A stretch of 64,000 bases of DNA from Hsuehochloa calcarea. Its lineage: Eukaryota > Streptophyta > Magnoliopsida > Poales > Poaceae. The notes under the pieces were generated by a model that saw only the letters and a list, made by a program, of their open reading frames with translations, had not been told where the DNA came from and did no database searches. A program made the translations under genes and the position numbers. Location: contig CM070604.1 in the NCBI GenBank assembly GCA_036346395.1, positions 53,223,003 to 53,287,002 of the forward strand, read 5' to 3'. This document shows positions 1-10,440 of the stretch, piece by piece (the first letter of the stretch is position 1; every line of letters starts with the position of its first letter).

Positions 1-214
1 CATAGTTTTTAGCATATTTTGTAAATACATTCATATTCAGCACTAAAAGGAGTATGTCTAAAAATTATACATACCACCCCTAAAAGGTGTGAATACCACC
101 TAGGTGGTCTTATATACTGTGATACTACACATACATACTCTCGGTTGCAAAATACTCCCTACGTTGTGAGATACGAAATAGGGAGTAACTACTCCCTGGA
201 GTAGGAAAAGGCTT

Positions 215-217
<3 letters not shown>
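1..217. other. Left flank without recognised gene
   Basis: AT-rich sequence with no coding signal. It contains a 14-bp perfect palindrome (ACCACCTAGGTGGT, about 98-111) and short inverted ACTCCCT/AGGGAGT segments near 150-200 that resemble MITE ends, but I cannot define an element. It precedes a (TA)n tract and then a copia gag fragment, so it may hold the decayed 5' LTR of that element; I cannot show this. Confidence 0.3.

Positions 218-254
<37 letters not shown>
218..254. repeat. (TA)n microsatellite
   Basis: An uninterrupted TA dinucleotide run of about 37 bp. The 3' LTR of copia element A (18465-18630) also contains a long (TA)n run, so this tract may be what is left of the U3 part of its 5' LTR; the remaining LTR and primer-binding site are missing. 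Confidence 0.8.
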
Positions 255-255
<1 letters not shown>

Positions 256-257
<2 letters not shown>

Positions 258-724
258 ATCTAACCGCCGCGTCATCCAGCGCCGCCTGTTAGACTTCGTT
301 TTCTTGGTTGCCGCACAGTCCAGCGCCGCCTACCGATGGCTTCTGTTCCATCAGCTGCGATCCCATTCTCGGTGTGGTCTTCACTTATGGAGATCACGCT
401 CGATGGTCTCTGCCTCTGGGACATGTCATAAGGGCTCGACCTTGTCCGCCGTCGCCAATTCAGCCTCCTCCTAGACAGCTTATTTCTGCACCTCCTACAA
501 AAGATGAAGCCGCCAAGGAGGCAGAGGCCGCTGCTGCTGCTGATGGAGCCTTTTAGTATGCCATAGACGCATTTGAGTGCTGCTGTGCTGATGAGGCCCA
601 TGTTCGAGCTATCTTGGTGGTCAGCGTCGACGAATCCATCCAGCTAGTCATTGTTGGTCTGCGTTCTACTCGTCATATATTTGAGTACTTACGTGAGCAA
701 TACCAGTAGAGCAGCGATGCTTAG
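256..724 (+). pseudogene. Ty1/copia element A, gag N-terminal fragment
   Basis: In one forward frame this stretch reads as the start of a copia capsid gene, with stops. Residue strings such as WSLPLGHVI, VSVDESIQLVI and YLREQYQ-SSDA match, in the same order, the gag of copia element D in this window (WAVHLRIHL..., HLRAHYQPTSDAMYLS). The reading stops abruptly after SSDA at 724, exactly where the LTR of element B begins. The rest of gag (about 1.1 kb) is absent, and homology resumes at about 15545 in the protease region. This is the left remnant of the oldest layer in the nest. Confidence 0.65.
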
Positions 725-1070
725 TGTCGTAGCAGGGCACCAAGGGGTGCCCCGCACCTTAGGGTCATCAGGGATACCAGCGTGCCGTCGGGGATACTAT
801 AGACATATATAGCCCAAGTTCATGTGGTGTATTAGATAAATATACCTAAATGCCCCCTCTCTCTCAATACATCGTGAGGGCAAGAAGGGAAATGTCTCTT
901 CTTGCCCCCTATAAATAAAGCCCCAAGGGCATGTAAGAGGGGGGATTCCCCTTATTCTCTCATTCTATACAACATCAACACACATTGTGTCTTTGGTTCC
1001 TCCCCCTTCGGTCTTCTCCCAAGACAAATAGTACTATGTACACACTATCTAGCCTTTTCTTGCTACGACA
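725..1070 (+). repeat. Element B 5' LTR
   Basis: A 346-bp LTR bounded by a perfect 9-bp inverted repeat, TGTCGTAGC at the left and GCTACGACA at the right, with the expected TG...CA ends. A TATA-like ataaataaag lies near 912. A primer-binding site starting TTGGCGCCG follows two bases later. No second copy of this LTR occurs in the window. It interrupts the copia gag of element A at 724/725. Confidence 0.75.
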
Positions 1071-1309
1071 GTTGGCGCCGTCCGTGCGGATTGAACAAGA
1101 AGCTACTCGTGAGAGAAGCTGAAGACACTCACCTTCAGCAGAAGACCCCTGCCGAAGCCCACCTTCGGCAGCCGAAGCACCCCCAACTTCGGCAGAAACC
1201 CCCTGCCGAAGCCCACACCGGCAGAAGACCCCATCAAGCCCACCTTCAAGCTGAAGTACCCTGCCAAGCCTACACCTACCGGCACCCCACCTTCTAGCGA
1301 AAACCCTAT
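1071..1309 (+). mobile_element. Element B leader: PBS and proline-rich repeats
   Basis: It begins with gTTGGCGCCGTCCGTGCGG, a primer-binding site of the TGGCGCCG type, directly after the B LTR. About 1120-1290 is made of imperfect repeats of a 'gaagcccacctTCGGCAg' unit that stays open in several frames and codes proline-rich peptide (LPKPTFG, LPKPTPAEDP). At 1309 it is cut by gypsy element C, and the same kind of sequence resumes at 14333. It is the left internal part of B, a retrotransposon whose protein domains are not in the window. Confidence 0.6.
1305..1309. repeat. Target-site duplication of C (left)
   Basis: CCTAT, identical to 14328-14332, immediately outside the LTR ends. Five bases is the usual duplication length for LTR retrotransposons, and the match proves that C inserted as one unit into element B. 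Confidence 0.9.
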
Positions 1310-2086
1310 TGACGAGGATCTAATAATCCTCATTTTTATCTTTTATCTATAATTCTTATTATGGGTAAATATGATGTCACACACTCCTCGTGAGGTACCC
1401 CTTATCTAAAAGGGAGAAGTCCAATGAGTGGTTGTAAGTCTTGCTACGACTATATCATGGTCGTAAGTCCTTCTACGACCACTACATAGTCGTAAGTCCT
1501 TCTACGACTACTACCTAGTCGTAAGTCCTTCTCGATCGCCACCGGTCGTAAGTTCTTCTACGACCAGGTAAACTACGACCACCTTATAATCAAACCTACA
1601 GGCGAGTGGGTCCAATTGATTAAGGAATCCGAACGGTCCGCACGCACTATTATTCCGCTTATTAATGGTGCGTAATTACCCCATTATCTCTCGGAAGATA
1701 ATTGCGGACGGCGTGAAGAAGCGAGGCGCCGGTAATTACTGCCATCATGCGCCCGTTATTGAATTAATCAGGCGCATTTCCCGCAGGGCAAAACGGCTAC
1801 TTCTTCACGACTATATAAGGGCATCGATCAGAGAGATAAGAAAAGGAGGACAACAGTGAACAAGAGCCAGTCAAGTAGGAACATAAGCGCTATTCTCTGT
1901 AATAGTCTTAGTCTTTTACTTGATCATCAAGAATACCATACACACAGGATTAGGGTTATTATTCTCTCCGGAGAAGGCCTGAACCTGTCTAAACATCCCG
2001 TGTCAATCCACTCTGCGTGATCTTATCTCTAGGAGACCCCCCGAATCAAACAATCTTTACGTAAGATCGGTTCTAATACACCGGCA
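1310..2086 (+). repeat. Gypsy C 5' LTR
   Basis: A 777-bp LTR, TG...CA. It carries a hairpin array (1430-1566), a likely TATA box (ctatataagggc, about 1809) about 280 bp before the LTR end, and a T-rich stretch near 1910. The same LTR occurs at 13568-14327 and, reversed, at 38779-39552, 50291-51058 and 62699-63470. Differences among the five copies are mostly 1-2 base gaps around CAG/CTG trinucleotides. Confidence 0.92.
1430..1566 (+). repeat. GTCGTAAGT...CTACGAC hairpin array in LTR
   Basis: Five consecutive near-identical units of about 30 bp of the form GTCGTAAGTCCTTCTACGAC. Each can fold into a 6-bp stem (GTCGTA/TACGAC) with an 8-base loop. All LTR copies of this family carry the array. 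The pol-sense strand presents GTAAGT, a perfect plant splice-donor core, in each unit. Confidence 0.85.
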
Positions 2087-2088
2087 GC

Positions 2089-2106
2089 TGGCGCCGTCAG
2101 TGGGGA
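2089..2106 (+). promoter_or_regulatory. Primer-binding site of gypsy C
   Basis: TGGCGCCGTCAGTGGGGA, three bases after the LTR end. The TGGCGCCG core with a downstream GGGGA is the form found in plant Ty3/gypsy elements thought to be primed by tRNA-Asp. The counterpart in element E is at 50272-50289 on the minus strand. Confidence 0.8.
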
Positions 2107-2157
2107 TCTTCCGTAATCTCTTGTCAACATACTCTCTTTTTCCAATCTCATGCAATC

Positions 2158-4580
2158 ATGGCGTGAGAATGGAACGAGGAGAACTGGTTTGACTTGGCGA
2201 TTACGCAGACGTCGACATGGATGCCGGTTTCGACTATGAACCGAGTGATGCATCCACGATGGTGATGTTGCCTTCGAGATTATTCTCCAGAAACCATCCC
2301 ATTAATAAAGTTGAGGAGGATCCTTATCCCCACAACAATACGCCCAACAGAGGAGCCATTTCCCTCAAAGGACAAGGGTCAATCCGACCAGACCGCCTCA
2401 GGAGGACTCACAACGCGACGAGTTTTTTCTCCAAGTGTTCAAGTCCCTTAAGACGGTCCGACTTGGTAAGTCAAGTTCGGGAGCCACCATTCCAGACTCC
2501 ACCAAAGATCTAGTGATTCTCTCTCGTGGTAACTCCAGAGGTGGGATCAAGCATGCTTTTCTGCAAATTCGACCGCCTCCCGCAGATCTCATTTGCGAAC
2601 GGAGACGCTTATAACCCGAGTTCCCCTACCGGAGGATTACTCCAAGTCGCCAGATGGTGTCCTCGAGCACTCCTCAAGCGGGAGGCCTCGAGCGCAAGTG
2701 AGAATCATCAACGGGAGGTCTTCGCCCTTCCCCAAATCGAGGTCAACCTCATGGAGGCCGAGATAAGGACACTCCCAAAGATCACACTGCGCGCCTCGTG
2801 GTAATGGCAAGGGCACCACCGTTGGCGAGAGGACCAACACTGATGAACGCGAGAAATCCTCGACATTCTCGCACTCCACTAAGAAGGCCTCAAAACCACG
2901 ATGAGGAGGATTTTGATGTCGTCGAAGAAAGAAAATTGCAGATCGTAAGAACTTGCAGGCGCATTCAACATCGATCGGAGGTACAAGAACTCCGAACATC
3001 AACGACTTGCTCGAGAATCCCACTCAAGAGCTTGCTCGAACGCCAGGGTACGATCTCTTTGCTGAAGAGATTACGCAAAGACTTCGAACTGTGATGACAA
3101 GACTGGAGGTACCTCATCGACAACACTCAGGTAGTCGTAGTAATACGACTTCCTCAGCTACCAGTCAATCGAATATTTCTCTACGTAGGAATCGACACGA
3201 CCACAAGTCGAATCGATTCCCTATTCGGAGAAATACCTTTCGATCAGCTGAAGATCAAGAAGCCCCTCGAAGAGGTAATTATTCACCACTTCGACAAAGA
3301 AATTCACAACGAGTGGAATACGAGGAGTATTCTCCTCGTAGAACTGAGGCCTACTACGAGCAGTCGACTGTTCACGGGTATCGTCGATACGATCACCGGT
3401 GACATTAACCCTTCTTTTCTACAAAGAAGGCGCAAGAAGTGATTACCGATGCCGCATTTTCGCCGACCTTCGAGCGATTACGCCACCTCATTTTCGACCG
3501 GTGAACATGGAGAAATTTGATGGATCTCAAAATCCCATCGAATTTCTTCAGATCTATACTACACATTTGTCCGAAGCGGCGGGAGGAGGAGAGCATGTAA
3601 TGGCGAATTACCTTCCGATCGTTTCGAAGGATCCGCTCGATCGTGGTTATTAAACCAACCACTCGAGTCGATCTACTCTTGGCAACACCTCTGTGATCTT
3701 CTACAGGCGAATTTCCAAGGCACATACAACCGCCCTGGAAAAGAAGACGACTTGCACCGGATAAAACAGAACAACAACGAGACTTTGCGTCAATTCATCA
3801 AACGCTTTAGTCAGGTTCGTAACTCAATTCCGGAAATTTCTGATTCCTCTGTGATCGTGGCTTTTAAGCAAGGAGTCCGCATGAAAGAATAACGGAGGAC
3901 ATTGCTCAATCCTCCCAACATCATTGTTAGAACTCTTCGAGATGGCCGATCGATATGCAACTGCTTCTGAGGCAGTCGAGTGGAACAACACTATCGATCG
4001 AGAAACATATACTCCTCGAGAGCCAGGTGAAGTTGGTAAGGATAAAAAAGCAAAAAAGTCCAAGAAGAAAATAAAAAATCAAAAACCACAAGCCAGTGGT
4101 TCCAAGGAGGTTCTAGCCGTGAAAGATGGAGAGCCCCAAACCACCAAGTCGTACCCTGATCAAGGCAAAGGTAAGCGCCCTGATCGTAGGAACGACAAAC
4201 CAAGGTGGTGCCCTTTTCACAAAAAGGAAGGACATGACCTCAAGAATCGCCGAAGTTTTCCAAAGAAAACTCGAGGACTACTACAACAAAGCACCACTCC
4301 CTACTCTCGAAAGGTGGGACATACGAGTGGCCAAAAGTCGTCGGATGATGAGGAGATGTCGTTCCAAGATCCGCAACATACCGTTGAGCACATCTACGGA
4401 GGATCATCGGCATACGACTCCAAACGACAACTTAAAGCTGCCGGACGAGAGGTAAATTCTCTACATACTCCTCTCGTCAATAAATTACCGAAGTGGTCGG
4501 AAGTTACCATCTCTTTTGAGAAAGATGACTGTCCGATCACTACGAGTCGATCAGGTCGATATCCGATTGTGGTCGAACCC
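2158..4580 (+). pseudogene. Gypsy C gag (capsid/nucleocapsid), broken
   Basis: Gag starts at ATG 2158, in the sense 'M-A-[stop]-E-W-N-E-E-N-W-F-D-L'; copy E (ATG at 50220) has Gly at the third position, so the TGA here is a disabling change. The capsid core (Retrotrans_gag type) runs about 3480-3960: FRPVNMEKFDGSQNPIEF, then WQHLCDLLQANFQGTYNRPG and ETLRQFIKRFSQVRNSI across two frames. A zinc-knuckle-like CPFHKKEGHDL lies near 4208, but its final Cys is Arg in both C and E. Lysine-rich linkers surround it. Many frameshifts are present, so no intact product is predicted. Confidence 0.8.
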
Positions 4581-5010
4581 ACCATCAACAAGCGTCGGGT
4601 CAATCGAGTGTTGGTTGATGGTGGCGCTTCTTTAAACATATTATTTACTAATGCCACGGGCGAGATGCAAGTACCGGGACAAAGGTAAGGCGACGATACT
4701 CCTTTCATGGAATTGTACCGGGTCTTCAGCCAAACCTATTGGCCAAGTTTCTCTTCCTTTAACATTTGGCTCACCAAGTAATTTCAGGACAGAGAAAGTC
4801 TCCTTTGATGTGGTCGATTTCGATACGGCATATAACGCCATACTCGGACGACCAACTTTGGCAAAATTCTTAATGGCTACTCATTACGGGTATCAATGTC
4901 TTAAGATGCCAGGTCCCAAAGGAGTGATCACCATTCGATGTGACAAAAGATGGCGTATAGTCACGATCGTCGATCCTCGAGATGGTTGGTCAAATACCAA
5001 CTCGAGATGA
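4580..5010 (+). pseudogene. Gypsy C aspartic protease domain
   Basis: NRVLVDGGASLNILF near 4600-4650 is the catalytic D-[SG]-G-A-S type motif of plant Ty3/gypsy retropepsins. The downstream flap and hydrophobic region (FDVVDFDTAYNAILGRPTL, about 4806-4862) is typical: the ILGR motif closes the active site. A frameshift near 4660-4690 separates the two halves. In copy E the motif reads DGGDS. The protease would mature gag-pol. Confidence 0.8.
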
Positions 5011-5289
5011 AAGTCGACCTTCGACTAGCAAGTCGAAGTCTAAAGTCGCACCAAAGCCGAACGACCAAGTCAAAGAGGTTCCTCCGACGCTTGAAGAACC
5101 CTCAAGGCTGCTCAGACGGGAGACTTCCGACCCCAAATAGGAAGACGCCCTCATTACCTTCCTCCGAGCTAACGCAGATGTCTTTGCGTGGCAAGCATCC
5201 GACATGCCCGAGTCCCTGTGGAGGTGATCGAGCACAGGCTAGCTTTACGGCACGATAAAGTACCGTAAAACAAAAATTACGAGATTTGC

Positions 5290-5890
5290 CTGATCGATGA
5301 GATGCTATTAAATCGAGTTGGATAAGCTACTTAAAGCGGGCTTTATAAGAGAAGTCAACCACCCGAGTGGTTGGCTAACCTGTAATGGTCAAAAAGTCAA
5401 GCGGCAAATGGCGTATGTGCGTGGACTTTCTTGATCTTAATAAAGCTTGTCCAAAAGATGATTTCCCTTTACCTCGTGTCGATCACCGTTTGATTCAAGC
5501 TGCAGTTGTGAGATATTAAGTTTTTAGATGCATATTCGATACCACCGGATCAATATGTGTTTAAGCGATGAAGAAAAGACCGCATTCATTACTCCATTTG
5601 GTACCTTTTGCTATGTCAAAATGCCATTTGGTCTAAAGAATGCGGTGCTTCTTTCAACGCTTAATGCAATCGACTTTTTCATCTCAATTAGGCCGAATTT
5701 GGAAGCCTATGTTGATGATCTAGTCGTAAAAGCATTAAGAGACTTAATCATATCACCGACCTACAAGAAACATTCGACAACCTCGAAAGCACCGCTTAAA
5801 ACTCAATCGAGAGAAGTGTGTGTTTGGAATTTCTTGGGAAAATTGCTTGGATTCCTAGTATCCGAACGAGGAATCAAGCAAATCTGAAAA
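5290..5890 (+). pseudogene. Gypsy C reverse transcriptase domain
   Basis: Homology starts with KKSSGKWRMCVDFLDLNKAC near 5390-5450, then FPLPRVDH. It continues in another frame through EEKTAFITPFGTFCYVKMPF (about 5570-5625) and reaches the catalytic box EAYVDDLVVKA near 5704-5736, where both metal-binding Asp residues are kept. At least three frameshifts split the domain; two lie where a CAG/CTG site or a T-run would be expected from the family consensus. Confidence 0.88.
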
Positions 5891-5939
5891 ATAAAAGCCA
5901 TCCTCCGGATCGTCCTCCAAACACAAAAAGGAAGTCCAA

Positions 5940-6835
5940 AACTCACTTTGGGTGCATGGCGGCTTTAAGTCGTTTCATCGCACGACTAGGAGAAAAGGAC
6001 TACCTTTCTTTAAACTTCTCGGGAGACATGAAGGTTTTGAGTGGTCGAGCGAGGCAAACGTTGCCTTTGAGGATGTCAAGAGGTATCTTCGAGTGCTCTG
6101 CTGGTTTCTCCAAAGCCGGAAGAGACGCTCTTAATTTACCTAGTCGCCACGCCACAGCAAAGAAGCGCGATACTAGTCGTAGAGCGTGAAAACGCACAAC
6201 GACCGGTTTACTCGTCGCCGAAGTTTTACACGGGCCTAAGGAGCGTTACCCTCGTGTCCAAAACTTCTATATGCCCTCCTCATGTCTTCGAGGAAACCGC
6301 GGCATTATTTTCAAAGCACAAAATAGTCAGCGCTGCCCGAGTTTCCTTTGGGAGCAATCCTCCATAATAAGGAAACAATGGGACGCGCATGGCAAAATGG
6401 TCGATCGAACTTGGGAGTTCGACCTCCATTTCGTGTCCCGAACGGCCATAAAATCCCGATCTTGGCGGACTTTGTCGCCGAATGGACAAATCTGAACTGC
6501 TCAGATCCCCAAGATCGATTCCCACGACCGATGGATGATGTACTTTGACGGTCACTTACTTTAAGTGGCTCAAAGTGAGGTGGTCTGGTATCTCCTAACG
6601 GAGAAACCTTAAAGTATGCCATACAATTAAACTTTCGGGCTACTAACAATGTAGCGAGTACGAAGGTTTGCTAGGCGGCATACGAGTGCGAAAGCACTCT
6701 CAATTAAATCGACTACTCGTGAGAGGAGACTCTCAACTAGTCGTGAATCAAATCGGAAAGAGTACCAATGCTCTAACTCAACAATGGCTCGGTACTTATC
6801 GTAAGTCGTAAGCTAGAAAAACATTTTTAGGTTTC
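5940..6835 (+). pseudogene. Gypsy C RT connection and RNase H
   Basis: The connection region (ALSRFIARLGEKD, LPFFKLLGRHEGFEWS, about 5960-6040) is followed by RNase H: MMYFDGHLL near 6535 (expected YFDGS, first catalytic Asp), then GETLKYAIQLNFRATNNVA and the LLVRGDSQLVVNQI motif (about 6600-6750) with a catalytic Asp. Several frameshifts occur. Copy E lacks about 750 bp that correspond to roughly 5815-6575 here. Confidence 0.8.
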
Positions 6836-6859
6836 GAGGTACAATTTATCCTCGAAGGA

Positions 6860-8230
6860 TAATTTCCTCATGAGACCAACTTGCTCGGATGGCTTCTTCC
6901 GATCCACGCACCAAAAGGAGTTTTCTTGGAGCAACTCTAAAACCGTCTCAGGTCGAAGAACCGAAACACCTCCTCTTGAGATGGCCTCATTAGATTACGA
7001 GGATACGGATGACTCCCATCTACGAGTATCTTTACAAGGGTTCCGTGCAGAAGATGATCTTGAGGCGGTCGATTATCCCGAAAAGCCAAAATGTATACTT
7101 TGGTTGAAGGAGTCCTCTATAAACGAGGAACCCAAGGAATACTCATGCGATGCATTCCAAAACGAAGGAATAACACTCCTTCACGATATACAGTGGCATC
7201 GTGGACGATGCCTCCTCTGAGAACATTGGTTGGTAAAGCCTTTCGACAAGGTTTTTATTGGCCTCTGACTGCACGATGCTATGGAGGTGGTTAAAAGTGT
7301 GTCCAGTACAATTCCATGGTAGACAGATACACCAACCACTCAAGCATTACAAACAATACCTCTTTCTTGGCCTTTTGCGACACTGGGGCTTGATATCCTA
7401 GGACCGCTTCCCAAAGCTCCGGGAGGTTTCAATTCCTTTTGTGGCTATTGACACGCTCACAAAATGGATCAAGTCAACTCAGAATCGGGATAACAACTAA
7501 GCGAAGAAAAGGTTCATGATGAGAAGCGTAATTAGTCGATTTGGAGTTCCGAGTCGGATAATTACGCATAATGGTAAACAATTCGCAAGTGCAAAATTTC
7601 AGAATTTTGCGACGAGTTGGGTACCAAGCTATGCTATGCTTCATTGCACATCCCCAAAGCAATGGGGCGGTCGAACGTGCAAACGGCCAAATAATGCGAG
7701 GAATTAAAACTCGAGTCTTGACCCGACTTGTTAAGCGCTCGGGGCTTGGGTACAAGAATTACCTTCCATATTATGGGCGGTCAGACGACCACCAATGAGC
7801 AACAGGAGAAACACCATTTTTTCTAGTTTTGGGCGAAGCCATGCTTCCTCCGAGCTAAAATTGCGGTCGACACGAGTTGAAACCTTCAACAACTCGGACC
7901 GAGAACAACTTCGCGCAGATGACATTAACCTACTCAAGAGAGGAGAAACCTAGCCTTAATCCGTTCGGCGGTCTACCAACAAGCCTGCGCAGATACTATA
8001 ATCGTAAGGTCCAACCTCGCAGCCTTCTTCAGAGGTGATTTAGTATTGAGGCTCGCCAATCCAAGTCTAATCGGAATAAACTTTCCCTAAATGGGAAGGT
8101 CCTTACACATGGTCGAAGTAACTTCGGCGAGTGGCCTCTGACGACTAGCAATGGAAGATGGACGAGTTCTCTCAAACTCTTGGAACATCGACCGATTCAC
8201 GCAAATTCTATGTGTGACCGTTTCTCGAGC
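6860..8230 (+). pseudogene. Gypsy C integrase
   Basis: An N-terminal region LVEGVLYKRGTQGILMRCI (about 7095-7150) is followed by the H2C2-like segment (FRQGFYWPLTARC, about 7237). The core reads LGLDILGPLPKAPGGF (about 7385-7430, first catalytic Asp), then RFGVPSRIITHNGKQF (about 7538-7585, where Asn-Gly stands in place of the expected Asp-Asn-Gly), then PQSNGAVERANGQI (catalytic Glu, about 7650-7690). A C-terminal stretch (FRGDLVLRLANPS, about 8030-8070) is characteristic of gypsy integrases. Frames change repeatedly. Confidence 0.82.
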
Positions 8231-9176
8231 AATAAAAGTCCGTGTTCTTTCTACCTCTTTTGCCTTAATTTTTGAGTAGTGCTTTTTAATCTTTCGACTA
8301 TGATATGAAAACACGCAGCTTTCTTTACACCGCGTAAAGCGAGAAACGTCATCCGGTCGAAACTTCTCTCTGCATGTGGCTCGCCCCACTAGAAGGAATT
8401 TCCTAGCATCGACTCGTTACTCACTTTTACGCAATACAAAGAGCTCGGGTTTTATCTAGTCATAATGTTATCAAAGCCAACTCTCTCAATCTTAGTCTAT
8501 TTTTTCCAATAAATTCAAAAAATATTCTAAGTAGAGTGCACTTTCTTACATTTGTTCGACCACATTTGGTGTACTCGATTTGTTTTAAGCGGTCAAGGAA
8601 GAGACACACCTAGTCAAAGTCTTTCCTCTCTGCATGTGGTCACGCCCACTAGAAGGAAACTTCCTAGTGTCGCTCGCCTCCTACTTTTGCTCTTGGAAAA
8701 GACTTATCAAGTCCACCAAAAAGGACGAACGAATGACTAAAGTACTCTAAGACGCTTGTTTAACTCAAGTTGTTTGTTCTTGGTTTGATTAAACTAGTCT
8801 GAGATGGGAACATCACCTAGTCGAAGTCTTTCCTCTCTGCGACGTGGTCCCGCCCACTAGAAGGAACTTCCTAGTGTCAAGTCGTTTCTACTCTTTTCGA
8901 CCGAAGCTTAACAACCACAACAAAAGCTATAAGTTAAATAAACCTCTCTTTGTTTTCGAAACCCCATTTTAAACACTATTTATTTAGATTGTCTAAACAA
9001 TCTAAGCAAATAGTCGGGGCTAGGATAAAGTTATTAATTTGACTTCAATTCTTAGTCTTTCGTTCGTTTATTATCTTTTGAGTTACTAACTACTCGACAA
9101 GATGATTTTCGTGAAATGAAGCGGATCATATATTACTCATTAACAAAATTGTCCGCCTTACAAGGTAGTTACAAGA
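8231..9176. other. Inter-gene region of C with three stem-loop palindromes
   Basis: There is no coding signal between the end of pol (plus) and the predicted end of the antisense gene (minus). It holds three copies of a 22-23 bp palindrome, CACTAGAAGGAA(A)CTTCCTAGTG, at 8387-8408, 8647-8669 and 8855-8876, each preceded by 'cctctctgc...gtgg...cgcc'. The same three occur in E at 44264-44285, 44473-44495 and 44735-44756. The position between convergent genes would suit transcript-end signals; this is inference. Confidence 0.6.
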
Positions 9177-10295
9177 TTACTCGAAGGGAGAGCCTAGTCG
9201 CATTTCCTCCGCCACCTTTTTACCAATCGATCAGATTTCCTCAATCGACGACTTGCCTCGATTCGGACGATCAAGTCGGCTTCAATTGGTTTAACATTAC
9301 AGGGGGGTCTTGAGCTTTAAGTTTCGCCAAAGCGTAACTCATCGCACTTCGATCGCTTCCTTATTGATTCACGATTAGTCTTGAGTGGTCACCATTTCTT
9401 GCAATTTTCCGACTTGTTCCCCAATGGTACTTATGTGAGCAAACTATGGTATCTTCTCGAGGAGTTTTTCCTCGTAATGTAGCTCACTAAGCACATTGTT
9501 CAGAGAGTGATGTTGCCTTGAAGACTAGTCTTCATCGACTCCATCTCCTCGTTGGGTACAAGTCGAAGCCTCATGAAGCTTCTTGTTTTCACCACTTGTT
9601 CAAAAAGAATAATATCGGTCAAACAAAAATATACTTCTAGAGGAAGATAACACAAAGATAATTATAGGTAAAAGCTTTTCTTACCTACTAATTGAGAATC
9701 CAATTTCTTGACCTCTTCTCGATGGGAAGCAACGGTTTCAAAGATGCTTTTGCTCCCATGCTCGATGTCCTCTCAGATTCATCTTAGCAATGCGACGGAC
9801 TCATTGCAAATTAAGGTCTTTGCTTGGATTTCACCTCAAGGCTTCTCAATTGGCGACAATTTACGAACAAGAAATTGTCATTAGAAAAGAGAAAATACTC
9901 AAAAGGACAACGTAAAGAGTTACTTACTACATTACTTGAGTTCTCGTAACTCGAGTTCTTGATCCTTATTCTTGGTAATACGGAAAACTCTGAATTACCA
10001 AAGCTTTGTCTCCAACTTCATCCCCGAGCTTTGATCTCATTTTCTTTATCTAAAGAAGAAATGAGAGTTAAGTAAAGGTTAAAACTCAAAAGCAGTCTTA
10101 AGTTCAGCACTTACTGTTTTATTTTTTCCTGCAATTTCTTAGATGCAGAGCAGTCTCTCGAAGTCTATCCGAGAGAACTAATACTTCATTCCTTAGCCTC
10201 CTCGACTCCTCTTTTTCATAGTCGAGTGAGTCAGCTAAGGTCTTCGTATCACTGTTTAACCTACAAAAAACAGGAACGAAGATAAACATCACCAA

Positions 10296-10440
10296 TGGTT
10301 GTGAGTACTTCTACAACCACCAACCTAGTCGTAAGTTTTTCTCGCGACTAGGATATGGTTGTAAGTCTTTCTCGACCACTACCTAGTTGAAAGTAGTCGT
10401 AAGCTTTTTACGACTAATACTTCATCATGAGTTTCTTCCA
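10296..10440 (+). repeat. Internal hairpin array of C (antisense-gene intron)
   Basis: Several degenerate copies of the LTR motif (GTCGTAAGTTTTTCTCGCGACT, GGTTGTAAGTC..., GTCGTAAGCTTTTTACGACT). The position corresponds to an intron of the antisense gene in copy E (about 42615-42870, flanked by gtaagt and ttgtag). Confidence 0.65.

Noticed and set aside
902..1297. 131-codon ORF at the B LTR
   Set aside because: It starts with a non-ATG codon inside the LTR and crosses the primer-binding site into the repeat leader; not a likely gene start.
1430..1566. CRISPR-like array (regular repeats with spacers)
   Set aside because: The units are short hairpins without unique spacers, lie in a plant LTR and recur in every LTR copy.
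1430..1566. microRNA precursor in the LTR hairpins
   Set aside because: Stems of 6 bp are far too short for a plant pre-miRNA.
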